DNA from: Candidatus Kaiserbacteria bacterium RIFCSPHIGHO2_01_FULL_58_22
Lineage (GTDB): Bacteria; Patescibacteriota; Minisyncoccia; Phycocordibacterales; UBA2100
Assembly (NCBI GenBank): GCA_001781445.1
Contig: MFLB01000044.1
Location: 1 to 16,858 of the forward strand
DNA: 16,858 bases
Direction: 5' to 3'
In this document: one piece after another, positions 1 through 6,979 of the stretch
Position numbering within the stretch: position 1 is the first letter of the stretch
Layout: each line of letters begins with the position of its first letter
Made by a program: the position numbers and the translations under genes
Notes under the pieces: model-generated
What the model was told of the DNA's origin: nothing
Seen by the model: the letters and a program-made list of their open reading frames with translations, nothing else
Databases searched by the model: none

Positions 1-58
1 GACGTACCGGAAGGTACTCCAAGCCAAACATTTCGGCGGCGCTCCGGCTTCAGTGTAC

Positions 59-76
59 GCGGGCGAGAGCGCCCGC
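59..76. repeat. Small GC-rich hairpin near left edge
   Basis: GCGGGCG (59-65) and CGCCCGC (70-76) form a 7-bp perfect inverted repeat with a 4-nt AGAG loop. It lies just beyond the end of the minus-strand ORFs of the HrgA island, so it could end that transcript. No T-run follows on either strand, so a classical intrinsic terminator is not shown. The rest of 1-98 holds no gene I can support; an open plus-strand frame from the edge to 178 is discussed under findings. Confidence 0.3.
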
Positions 77-98
77 TGGATTCAAAGATACAAGCCAG

Positions 99-278
99 TC
101 AAGGGTCTGAAAGGGGCTTTTTCAACAGTGTCTTGGCTCGCAACTGCTCCAGAAATTTCTCTAGTTCCCCTATCGTGAGCACGAAGACGTTCCTCCCGTT
201 GGCAAGCTGTCGCAGGCGCTGTAGCTTGGAAACTCCCGCATCCATACCGCTCGAAACAGAATAGCTACCGGCTCTCAT
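99..278 (-). CDS. Doubtful small ORF, third in HrgA island
   Basis: I do not recognise this 59-aa ORF. The start chosen is the ATG at 276-278, which overlaps the end of the upstream ORF (stop at 265-267) by 14 nt. A longer frame from 338 would overlap that gene by 74 nt and is less likely. The C-terminal half (around NVFVLTIGELEKFLEQLRAK) is amphipathic and could form a helix, which is the only protein-like feature. Its position suggests it is the third cistron after the nuclease-like gene. It may equally be a chance frame or the remnant of a longer gene. Confidence 0.3.
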   Translation of the reverse strand: MRAGSYSVSSGMDAGVSKLQRLRQLANGRNVFVLTIGELEKFLEQLRAKTLLKKPLSDP

Positions 279-516
279 CGGTTTCGTCGCCCTTGTTCTC
301 GATATAACCGATTTGGCGCGCCTCGTACACATAGACACCCTCCGGAGTATTTGGACTGTAGTCCGTCTCAGGATCTCCGTATGAACTTGTCCTACTATTC
401 ACGACATCTCGAGCGAGCTTGAGCGCATTTGCTTTGCCACGGGCTGACGCATACCAAAAATTATTGCTTCCGACCACCAGGTATTTTTTTTTAGTTTTCC
501 CGCTTTTGCCGCTCAT
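265..516 (-). CDS. Small hypothetical protein coupled to HrgA-like gene
   Basis: This is an 83-aa soluble protein of unknown family. It has a lysine-rich N-terminus (MSGKSGKTKKK) followed by an aromatic-rich core (YLVVGSNNFWYASARGK, then ALKLARDVV, later VYVYEARQIGYI). The core looks like a compact alternating strand and helix fold with no membrane segment. Its ATG overlaps the stop of the upstream nuclease-like gene in an ATGA arrangement (513-516), so the two are almost certainly co-transcribed and translationally coupled. That supports a shared function, for example an accessory or immunity partner, but this is inference only. The DNA is AT-richer than the rest of the window, like its neighbour. 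Confidence 0.6.
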   Translation of the reverse strand: MSGKSGKTKKKYLVVGSNNFWYASARGKANALKLARDVVNSRTSSYGDPETDYSPNTPEGVYVYEARQIGYIENKGDETDESR

Positions 517-1382
517 ATTTTTGTGTGTATCGACATAATCGCATCGAAGTCATCCGTATTTATATCTTTTCCTGCCGCTATGGATTGTGCAACTTCTACA
601 ATTCGGTGGAAGTCCATATTTATTTCGGCGAGAAAATTCATAAAATTTATGTCGGCCATCTCGCGCTCTCGCGCTGAAACTATTATCTCACTTTTCTCCG
701 GATCTTTGTAGTTCAGATGGATAACCCCGATCCCGTATCCATGATTAAGGCGCGACAGATTCGCTAGAAAACTCTCATCCATACTTAAATCGCCCACGAC
801 CAGGTAGCCATAATTCGCCCAGCTAGAATTCGAAACAGCTTGAAAATAGGCTTCCGTGATGTTCGACCGATTTATTGTGCGCTTGAGCTCAAAACTATAA
901 AACTGCAGGACCTTTGTAGAAAAAATCCCGAGTTTTCGAACTTCGGCCCGAAACAGACCACCAAGTTTAAGGATGGTGGGGCTTATGCCGACAATATCCG
1001 GATTCGACCATTTGTTGATCTTATTGTTTCGTATTTTATTCACCTTTACCGCGTTAATTGTCTTGCAGTACGCATCGAACCTGAGTCGAGCATATTTAAC
1101 AAGCGAGGGATGAAATTCAGCTTCTGAAATCAACGTTTCTGGAGGTGCGTCATTCGACGCAATCTCAAATTTGCGAGGCCCAATTTTACGAACCGCGGGT
1201 TGAGACCCCTGTGAGTATTTCGTCAATTGCCGGGCAATCGCGGAAAGTGGAACCCTTACTCGATGTAATTCTTCGCATTGATCCGCAGATGGATGCCGCT
1301 TGACGCGATCAAGTATTTCACCTTGTGAAAGCGGCGCGTCAGCGCCTTCTAAAACACTCAGGATTAGATCAATCAGTCGCAT
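513..1382 (-). CDS. HrgA/COG2958-type HTH plus nuclease-like protein
   Basis: This 289-aa protein starts at the ATG at 1380-1382; an in-frame ATG at 1421 would add 13 residues. Residues ~2-76 resemble a HARE-type winged helix, with PLSQGEILDRVK and later AIARQLTKYSQG and PRKFEIA. The C-terminal part carries a PD-(D/E)XK-like pattern: WSNPDIVGI (~126-133), FELKR (~164-168) and QAVSNSSWANYGYLV (~181-195). This order matches the HrgA family (COG2958), known from a Helicobacter restriction-gene locus and often called restriction-associated. Catalysis has not been checked. It lies in AT-rich DNA, is coupled to a small ORF, and lacks the short -10-to-ATG spacing seen in native genes here. All of this fits horizontal acquisition. 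A defence role is plausible but unproven. Confidence 0.85.
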   Translation of the reverse strand: MRLIDLILSVLEGADAPLSQGEILDRVKRHPSADQCEELHRVRVPLSAIARQLTKYSQGSQPAVRKIGPRKFEIASNDAPPETLISEAEFHPSLVKYARLRFDAYCKTINAVKVNKIRNNKINKWSNPDIVGISPTILKLGGLFRAEVRKLGIFSTKVLQFYSFELKRTINRSNITEAYFQAVSNSSWANYGYLVVGDLSMDESFLANLSRLNHGYGIGVIHLNYKDPEKSEIIVSAREREMADINFMNFLAEINMDFHRIVEVAQSIAAGKDINTDDFDAIMSIHTKI

Positions 1383-1511
1383 GTCCCAAACCAACGCTCT
1401 CCAAAGTACCGCGTAAAACATCCACGCCGCCTCTTCAGAGCTACATCTGGCATCGCACTAATGATACCACCTTGCACTGCTCAAAAAGCGGATTGTAACG
1501 CACTCCGGTGC

Positions 1512-1517
1512 TATACT
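1512..1517 (+). promoter_or_regulatory. Extended -10 box, leaderless exported-protein gene
   Basis: TGC-TATACT is an extended -10 (TGn at 1509-1511). It ends 6 nt before the ATG at 1524, so transcription should begin at or next to the A of the start codon. No convincing -35 is seen at normal spacing. The rest of the divergent intergenic stretch (1383-1511) shows nothing else certain. Confidence 0.6.
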
Positions 1518-1523
1518 TTTTCC

Positions 1524-2078
1524 ATGAGTGAGGGCTCTTCCGAGCGACCAAATAAAGAACGTTCGCCGCTATCCCATGCCAAGTTCGCCGCGCCTCTCGC
1601 GGCCGCGCTTGCCGCGCTTTCTCCGGCGGCGCACGCCGGTAAGAGTGACATGCAACCTCCGATGCATTCGCAGGAGCACGAGACCGAATCGCGCGAAGCT
1701 CTGGAGGCGCGCGCGTTCGCGGAGCGGTTCGTGAAGGAGTGCGGGAAGTATCTCTCGATGAAAAAGAAAGGGGACCCGGCGGAGGATATCAGCAGGCAGG
1801 GAAAAGCGCTCATTGAATCCCTTAAAGCGCATGTGAACAGACCATCAGAACGCGATCCGGCGCATCCGCCGACCTTCGCGGAAAAGCTCGACCGCATGGA
1901 CAGGCTGATAGCACTGACGTACCGCAACAACCCGGCGCATATGTTCGCCTTCGACGCTCTCGTCGCATACCAGCGAATCCTCGAGAACCTCAAGAAGAGG
2001 GAATCCGGGAAGCCGGAAAAGAAGCCTGCGCCGAAGGTTCCCCCGCGCCCGCGATACTCCGAGGAAGGCAGGGCTTAG
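1524..2078 (+). CDS. Exported helical protein of unknown function
   Basis: This is a 184-aa protein; the start at 1524 is favoured over an upstream ATG at 1461 because the -10 box lies at 1512-1517. A hydrophilic N-terminus (~20 aa) is followed by a hydrophobic Ala/Leu-rich stretch and an AHA-G signal-peptidase-like site at ~residues 38-39, so secretion is predicted. The mature part is charged and mostly helical (for example REALEARAFAERFVKECGKY), with one short aromatic segment (AHMFAFDALVAYQRIL). It ends in a basic, proline-rich tail (KKPAPKVPPRPRY). I see no catalytic motif and do not recognise the family. It precedes polA by 91 bp but polA appears to have its own promoter. Confidence 0.7.
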   Translation: MSEGSSERPNKERSPLSHAKFAAPLAAALAALSPAAHAGKSDMQPPMHSQEHETESREALEARAFAERFVKECGKYLSMKKKGDPAEDISRQGKALIESLKAHVNRPSERDPAHPPTFAEKLDRMDRLIALTYRNNPAHMFAFDALVAYQRILENLKKRESGKPEKKPAPKVPPRPRYSEEGRA

Positions 2079-2133
2079 AGCCGCCCGCCGACCCTTGGCA
2101 AGACCCGCCCGCTCTTGTCGCTGAACCGCGTCA

Positions 2134-2161
2134 TCGACATTACAAATGCGAAGCGTATCAT
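2134..2161 (+). promoter_or_regulatory. polA promoter (-35/-10), leaderless or nearly so
   Basis: TCGACA (2134-2139) and TATCAT (2156-2161) are separated by 16 bp and each match the sigma-70 consensus at 5 of 6 positions. The -10 ends 8 nt before the ATG at 2170, predicting a 0-2 nt leader and supporting that start over the in-frame ATG at 2146. Confidence 0.6.
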
Positions 2162-2169
2162 CGTTCGTA

Positions 2170-4605
2170 ATGGCGAACGTCCGGTCATCGAAGTCAGATA
2201 CGCCGCGCGAGAAATCACGGCTCGTCGTTTTGGATTCGCACGCGATTATCCACCGCGCGTACCATGCGATACCGGACTTCTCCTCTTCGAAGGGCGAGCC
2301 GACGGGCGCCCTCTACGGGCTCGTCTCGATGCTCCTGAAGCTCGTTGACGATCTGAAGCCGGATTACATCGTAGCGTGCCGCGACCTCCCCGGAAAGACG
2401 AATCGCCACGAGACGTATGAAGCGTACAAAGCGACGCGCGTAAAGGCCGAGCCGGAGCTTGTCGCGCAACTCGAAAAAGCGCCGAAGGTTTTCGAGGCGT
2501 TCGGCATTCCTCTCTACGAGGCGCCCGGTTTCGAGGCGGACGATTGCGTGGGGACGATCGTCTCGGAAGTCTCGCCGCGGCGGGATATCGGAACGGTCAT
2601 CGCCTCGGGCGATCTCGACACCCTCCAGCTCGTGGGTCCACGCGTCTCCGTCTACACCCTGCGCAAGGGCCTCTCGGACACCGTCGTGTACGACGAGGAG
2701 CGAGTGGCGGAGCGTTTCGGCTTCGAGCCGGCATACATGGTGGATTACAAGGCGCTCCGGGGCGATCCTTCGGACAACATTCCGGGCATCAGGGGAATTG
2801 GCGAGAAGACGGCGACGGAGCTAGTGCGCGAGTTCGGCTCCATCGAGGAGCTCTACCGCGCCGTCGAAAAAGACCCCGGCGCGTTGGAGAAGAAGGGGTT
2901 CAAGGCGCGAGTCGCCCAGCTGGTGCGGGAGGGCAAAGACGCGGCCTTCTTCTCGAAGTCGCTCGCGACGATACGCGCGGACGCGCCGATACGATTCGAA
3001 CTTCCGAAGCGCATGTGGCATCTCGCCGACAACGCCGCCTCCGTCATGGCGCTGTGCGACGAGCTTGAATTTCGCTCGCTCAAGGAGCGCGTCCGTTCGA
3101 CCGTGGAGGAAGACGAAGGACGGTCCTTCGTCTCGGAGACGAAGGACCGTCCTTCGTCCGGCGCTTCGTCCGGCGCGGGGATAGACCCGAAGGCGCTCAA
3201 AGAAACCTCCATCGCCCTGTGGCTTCTTCATTCCGATACGACGAACCCTGCTCTGGGAGACATCTTGGATTTCGCGAAGACCGACGATTTCGAGCGCGCC
3301 CGCGAGATCGTATTCGAGCAATTAAGGAAAACGGGGCGCCTCGGCGAGGTATTCGAAACCATAGAAAAGCCGCTGATCCCGGTCGTGGAGCGGATGAGCG
3401 CGACCGGCATACTCCTCGACGCGGCGTATCTCAAGGAGCTCGCGCGCGAATACGGACAAGGGCTAGGCGAGCTCGCGGGCAGGATATTCAAGCACGCGGG
3501 CCGCGAGTTCAACCTTAATTCTCCGAAACAGCTTGGCACGGTACTCTTCGACGAGCTGAAGATACTCCCCGCGCGGCACAAGAGAACGGCGGGCGGCGCG
3601 CGCACGACGCGCGAGGAGGAACTCGCGAAGCTCGCGCCTCTGCACCCCGTCGTCGGCGACATCCTCGCGTACCGCGAATTGCAAAAGCTCCTCTCCACGT
3701 ACATCGAGAAGATGCCCGCGCTCGCCGGAGCGGACGGGCGGCTCCGCGCGGAATTCCTGCAGGCGGGGACGACGACGGGCCGGATGAGCTCGCAGAATCC
3801 GAACCTCCAGAACATTCCGATAAAGAGCGAATACGGCAAGCGCATAAGGAAGGCGTTCGTCGCCGAGCAGGGATACGCGCTCGCCGCGCTCGACTATTCA
3901 CAGATCGAGCTCCGCGTCGCCGCGGGGCTCTCTGGCGACGAGAAACTCGGCGGGATATTCAGGCGCGGAGGCGACGTGCACGCCGCGGTCGCTTCGGAAG
4001 TGTTCGGCGCGCCGCCGGAGCTCGTGGATTACGAGATGCGCCGCAGAGCCAAGGTCATCAACTTCGGCATCCTCTACGGCATGGGCGTGAACGCGCTTCG
4101 GCAGGCGCTTGGCGAAAAAGTTTCCCGCGAAGAAGCGGCGGAGTTTCTCGCGGAATATTTCAAGAACTACGCCGGCCTCGCGCGCTTCATCGAGCGCACG
4201 AAGGCGGAAGCGGCGCGCCGCGGATTCACCGAGACGCTCTTCGGGCGGCGCCGCTATTTTCCCGCGCTCAAATCCGCGCTTCCAAATCTCAAGGCGGCGG
4301 CGGAGCGCATGGCCATCAACGCCCCCATCCAGGGGACGCAGGCCGACATCATCAAGCTCGCGATGGCGGAGGCGGACGCGCTGATCGAGAATAAGGGGTG
4401 GCGCGCCCGCGCGCGGCTCCTCCTTCAGGTGCACGACGAGCTCGTGTATGAAGTTGACGAAAAGGAAAGCGCGCACATCGCGCACGAGCTGAAGCGCGTG
4501 ATGGAGCACGTCGTTCTGCCGGAGAAGTTGAGCGGCGTGCCGATCGTCGCGGAGATATCCATAGGGAAGAATTGGGGCGACACCAAGAGGATAGCTTCCA
4601 GCTGA
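2170..4605 (+). CDS. polA: DNA polymerase I
   Basis: This 811-aa PolA fills gaps and processes Okazaki fragments in replication and repair. The N-terminal 5'-3' exonuclease domain (~1-290) shows LDSHAIIHRAYHA, GFEADDCVG, SGDLDTLQLV and GDPSDNIPGIRGIGEKTA. The central 3'-5' exonuclease-like domain (~338-440, from IALWLL) lacks the acidic DEDD residues, so proofreading is probably absent. The polymerase domain has TTTGRMSSQNPNLQNIP, motif A DYSQIELR (~575), motif B RRAKVINFGILYG (~626-638; Phe at the ddNTP-discrimination position) and motif C QVHDELVYEV (~753-762). It is shorter than E. coli PolA (~930 aa). A palindromic repeat inserts about 24 residues in the linker between exonuclease domains (~314-337). 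The C-terminal GKNWG is typical, so the gene is complete. Confidence 0.97.
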   Translation: MANVRSSKSDTPREKSRLVVLDSHAIIHRAYHAIPDFSSSKGEPTGALYGLVSMLLKLVDDLKPDYIVACRDLPGKTNRHETYEAYKATRVKAEPELVAQLEKAPKVFEAFGIPLYEAPGFEADDCVGTIVSEVSPRRDIGTVIASGDLDTLQLVGPRVSVYTLRKGLSDTVVYDEERVAERFGFEPAYMVDYKALRGDPSDNIPGIRGIGEKTATELVREFGSIEELYRAVEKDPGALEKKGFKARVAQLVREGKDAAFFSKSLATIRADAPIRFELPKRMWHLADNAASVMALCDELEFRSLKERVRSTVEEDEGRSFVSETKDRPSSGASSGAGIDPKALKETSIALWLLHSDTTNPALGDILDFAKTDDFERAREIVFEQLRKTGRLGEVFETIEKPLIPVVERMSATGILLDAAYLKELAREYGQGLGELAGRIFKHAGREFNLNSPKQLGTVLFDELKILPARHKRTAGGARTTREEELAKLAPLHPVVGDILAYRELQKLLSTYIEKMPALAGADGRLRAEFLQAGTTTGRMSSQNPNLQNIPIKSEYGKRIRKAFVAEQGYALAALDYSQIELRVAAGLSGDEKLGGIFRRGGDVHAAVASEVFGAPPELVDYEMRRRAKVINFGILYGMGVNALRQALGEKVSREEAAEFLAEYFKNYAGLARFIERTKAEAARRGFTETLFGRRRYFPALKSALPNLKAAAERMAINAPIQGTQADIIKLAMAEADALIENKGWRARARLLLQVHDELVYEVDEKESAHIAHELKRVMEHVVLPEKLSGVPIVAEISIGKNWGDTKRIASS
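3112..3158. repeat. 47-bp double palindrome inside polA linker
   Basis: Two 21-bp odd palindromes (3112-3132 and 3138-3158) are built on the core AAGGACSGTCCTT. They differ only at the centre base, making each the reverse complement of the other. With the 5-nt spacer, the whole 47 bp is itself an inverted repeat apart from the central base. It is read in frame as a Ser/Asp/Arg-rich linker. A perfect 12-bp tandem duplication (CTTCGTCCGGCG at 3152-3163 and 3164-3175) overlaps its right edge. Confidence 0.9.
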
Positions 4606-4667
4606 CAGCTTTCAGCTTTCGGGAAATTCAAATACAATTCTGACAACTGACAGCCGAACTCTGACAG
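4599..4667. repeat. Degenerate 7-bp periodic ACAG array after polA
   Basis: CAG triplets recur at exact 7-bp steps (4599, 4606, 4613), overlapping the polA stop. A second run of CTGACAR units is in 7-bp register (4640, 4647, 4661). The motif is the complement of the CTGTNNN arrays before DoxX, TrmH and RuvA. Here no minus-strand gene follows, so it may be a decayed or purely structural copy. The AGCTGA/TCAGCT arms could also form a weak hairpin after polA. Confidence 0.5.
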
Positions 4668-4672
4668 CTATA

Positions 4673-4861
4673 TAGAACCCATCTCAAAATAAACCGCCCT
4701 ATGAAAGGAACGAACAGCTTGGCTACTGCGGCCGCATTTCCGCGGTTACGAAGCCGAACGGCTCGGACTCGTCGTGTCCCGGACACGCCTCGTCCTGCGC
4801 CGCGGCTTCTCGCTCGCGGAAATGCGCCCTCGCTACGCCATTTATTTTGAGATGGGTTCTA
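4673..4861. mobile_element. MITE-like palindromic element with 21-bp TIRs
   Basis: A perfect 21-bp inverted repeat bounds the element: 4673-4693, beginning TAGAACCCATCTCAAAAT, and 4841-4861. If the outer TA belongs to the target, the TIR is 19 bp flanked by a TA duplication, as for IS630/Tc1-mariner or some IS5-type elements. The 147-bp interior carries no gene. It is a further imperfect palindrome: GCATTTCCGCG (4732-4742) pairs with CGCGGAAATGC (4815-4825), GAAGCC with GGCTTC, and a central TGTCCCGGACA hairpin forms the tip. The element is therefore one long foldback. It ends 3 bp before the holA start codon. The family is not identified. Confidence 0.75.
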
Positions 4862-4864
4862 GTC

Positions 4865-5551
4865 ATGTTGTACCTGTACACGGGAACCGATAGGGAGAAG
4901 GCGCGAGGGGCGATGAACAAGACGTTGGCACGCGAGGCGAAAGGGGCGGGCGTCGTTCGCATCACCGATGCCAATTCGGTCGCCGACTTGCGCACAGCTT
5001 TGAGAGGGAGCGGAATGTTCGGAGAGAAGAAAATTGTCGCGCTCGACGGCGTATTCGCGAACGCGGAGATGAAAAACGTCGCGCTCGACGCGCTTCCGCG
5101 CATGAAGGCCTCCGACGAGCCGTTCTTTATCCTCGAAGAGAAACCGGACGCGGAGACGCGGCGGACGCTCGAAAAGCACGCCGAGACGTCGGAGCGGTTC
5201 GACGCGAAGAAAGAAAAGGACAAGGGGGAGATTTTTGCGCTCGCGCATGCGCTCCGCCGCGCGGACAAGAAGGCGCTGTGGGTCGGCTACCAGAGCGCGC
5301 TCGCGCGGGACGAAGCGCCGGAGGCGATACACGGCGTTTTGTTTTGGGGGGCGAAAGATATGTTTCTGAAATCGTCCGGAGCCGCGCGCGAGCGCGCCGG
5401 AAGACTGGTCGCCGAGCTCGCGGAACTTCCTCATGAAGCGCGGCGGCGGGGATTTGAGCTTGAATACGCGCTCGAACGCTATATTTTGAGCGTACGTCCG
5501 GCCGCATCCAAGGACCGTCATTCCTTGGACACGCATGTCAACAAATGCTGA
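4865..5551 (+). CDS. holA: DNA polymerase III delta subunit-like protein (HolA)
   Basis: This is a 228-aa protein; HolA proteins are usually ~330-345 aa, so it is a reduced form. The N-terminus MLYLYTGTDREKAR resembles the delta-subunit start, and LRGSGMFGEKKIVALDG and EPFFILEEKPDAETR fit the degenerate AAA+ domain of a clamp-loader subunit. The later segment ALAHALRRADKKALWVGYQ...PEAIHGVLFWGAKDMF resembles the region after the ATPase-like domain. The protein would help load the beta clamp. I chose the ATG at 4865 rather than 4847 because the latter lies within the MITE-like element. The C-terminus (RPAASKDRHSLDTHVNKC) is supplied by a repeat and looks non-native. It overlaps the spurious upstream extension of the next ORF. 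Homology is inferred from motifs, not a search. Confidence 0.7.
   Translation: MLYLYTGTDREKARGAMNKTLAREAKGAGVVRITDANSVADLRTALRGSGMFGEKKIVALDGVFANAEMKNVALDALPRMKASDEPFFILEEKPDAETRRTLEKHAETSERFDAKKEKDKGEIFALAHALRRADKKALWVGYQSALARDEAPEAIHGVLFWGAKDMFLKSSGAARERAGRLVAELAELPHEARRRGFELEYALERYILSVRPAASKDRHSLDTHVNKC
5507..5529. repeat. Palindromic repeat at holA 3' end
   Basis: TCCAAGGA (5507-5514) pairs perfectly with TCCTTGGA (5522-5529) around a 7-nt loop. It contains AAGGACCGTC, the same core as the polA and 15708-15744 palindromes. It encodes the last residues of HolA and may also act as a terminator-like hairpin. Confidence 0.6.
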
Positions 5552-5560
5552 AAATAATGG

Positions 5561-5588
5561 TTGCGGATTCCATAGCGTCCGGTAGCAT
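5561..5588 (+). promoter_or_regulatory. Promoter of exported Ig-like protein, leaderless
   Basis: TTGCGG (5561-5566) and TAGCAT (5583-5588) have a 16-bp spacer. The -10 ends 7 nt before the ATG at 5596. This favours that ATG over the in-frame ATG at 5545, which would overlap holA. Confidence 0.6.
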
Positions 5589-5595
5589 TAGGGCA

Positions 5596-6921
5596 ATGAC
5601 TATGCGGAACGCGCTCGTTATATGCATTTGGATTTTGCTTGTCATTCCACTTGCTCTCTACGCTGCGGAATTTACGGGTAGCAATGCGATATGCAGTGCA
5701 GCGTTTGACTGGAGCGGTTGTGAGTTTCCCATGGTAAACCCTCAAACAAAAAAGTTATGTGGGAAGGGATTACCCTGTGACGCGTCTCCTCCGGGCGGGG
5801 CGGTTACAGCAAAATGTCTCACCTTCAACAACTGCAAAGGCGTGAGTACCGAAAAAGGCGGGCTCGGAGACCCGAAGATGTTCATGGATTTGATGAAAAG
5901 CATCGCGGACTTGCTGAAAGGCAAAGATGACAAGAAGGGCGATCAGCCGCCGCCGCAACAGCAAACGCAGTTGGGATGCCCCACGGGGTACTATCAGACC
6001 TCCGACGAGTTGCGCCGGAGCGATCCGTGCGCGAACTACGTGCCGCCGACCTCCAACTCGCTCCTGAACACCAACCAGCTCGGCGTGCAGGGCGGCGCGA
6101 CGAGCGATCTGCTGAACGCACTCGGCGTCGGGACGGGAGCGGGCGCGGCGCTGGACGCTAGCTTCGGCGCGGAGGCGGAGGGGACGTCCGCCGGGAACGT
6201 GAGCGACCTCCTGACGGACCGGCTCGCGCCCGAAGTCGAGGAGAAAACTGGAACGCAGGCCGCTCAAACGAGCGGCACGAGCTCGCCGACGAGCACCCCC
6301 GCGAGCAACCTCGGCGGGAAGGTGAACTTGTCGTCGGGGACGCGCGGCAACATTGAAGTTACCGACGCCGGCGTAACGGTCGTCGCGGGTGCGCGCGACG
6401 CGGAGGCGAACACCGAGGTCGCGGGCTTCTACGGCTCCGCGACCGGCGGCGCACAGCCGCAGAGCGTCGTTGCGAGGATGTGCCAGAACCGCCCGTGGGC
6501 CGGCTCGATCGTCACCTACGTCATCCCGCCTTCCTTCTTCGACAGCCTTTGCGCATGGCGCGGCTACCAGGTGGGAGCGCCCGAGGCGCCCTCCCAGCCG
6601 GTGGTCGTTCAGCAGGCGAAACTGAATTCGCCGCCGCCCGCGACCGCTCCGGAAATTCAGATCTCGGTCGGCGAGCCGTCGGTGGACATTTGGGCGGTGC
6701 CCGCGAGAGTGACGCTTGGCACGCGGACGTCGGTGTTTTGGAACTCGAAAGGCGTCGAATCGTGCACCGTTTCGAGCCCTGACGGGAGCTTCAACGAAAG
6801 CGCGTTGAGTGGCGGCGCGGCGACCGTGCCGCTCTCCGGCGCGACGACCTTCACCATCTCATGCCTCACCAAAAGCGGCGAGCCGGTTACCGATTTCGTA
6901 ACGGTGGAGCTTGCGATCTGA
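5596..6921 (+). CDS. Exported surface protein with C-terminal Ig-like domain
   Basis: This is a 441-aa protein. Residues ~3-24 form a signal peptide (VICIWILLVIPLALYA with an AXA-like end). A Cys-rich segment follows (CSAAFDWSGCEF, LCGKGLPCD), then a low-complexity Gln/Pro and Gly/Ser/Thr/Ala region (~110-290). The C-terminal ~85 residues look like an Ig-like beta domain (SVFWNSKGVESCTVSSPDGSF ... TTFTISCLTKSG). A related pattern (SALGWVTASMQSCVISSPD) ends the 670-aa protein at 13684-15696, so the two are probably distant paralogous surface proteins. The first ~330 bp are noticeably AT-richer than the rest, suggesting domain shuffling. Function is unknown; a cell-surface, adhesive or structural role is inference. 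Confidence 0.75.
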   Translation: MTMRNALVICIWILLVIPLALYAAEFTGSNAICSAAFDWSGCEFPMVNPQTKKLCGKGLPCDASPPGGAVTAKCLTFNNCKGVSTEKGGLGDPKMFMDLMKSIADLLKGKDDKKGDQPPPQQQTQLGCPTGYYQTSDELRRSDPCANYVPPTSNSLLNTNQLGVQGGATSDLLNALGVGTGAGAALDASFGAEAEGTSAGNVSDLLTDRLAPEVEEKTGTQAAQTSGTSSPTSTPASNLGGKVNLSSGTRGNIEVTDAGVTVVAGARDAEANTEVAGFYGSATGGAQPQSVVARMCQNRPWAGSIVTYVIPPSFFDSLCAWRGYQVGAPEAPSQPVVVQQAKLNSPPPATAPEIQISVGEPSVDIWAVPARVTLGTRTSVFWNSKGVESCTVSSPDGSFNESALSGGAATVPLSGATTFTISCLTKSGEPVTDFVTVELAI

Positions 6922-6922
6922 A

Positions 6923-6967
6923 GGCATGCTTGAACGCCCACGCTTCGGGCAAGTATTCAAGCATGCC
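6923..6967 (+). terminator. Strong hairpin after Ig-like protein gene
   Basis: GGCATGCTTGAA (6923-6934) and TTCAAGCATGCC (6956-6967) are perfect 12-bp arms. The 21-nt loop itself contains a GCCC/GGGC mini-hairpin. It starts 2 bp after the stop and ends 13 bp before the next start codon. It has no T-run, so it may terminate weakly, stabilise the upstream mRNA, or regulate the downstream gene. Confidence 0.55.
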
Positions 6968-6979
6968 CGAGGCTTGGCA

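Noticed and set aside
4847..4864. Upstream in-frame start for holA
   Set aside because: The six extra codons lie in the terminal inverted repeat of the palindromic element and are not HolA-like.
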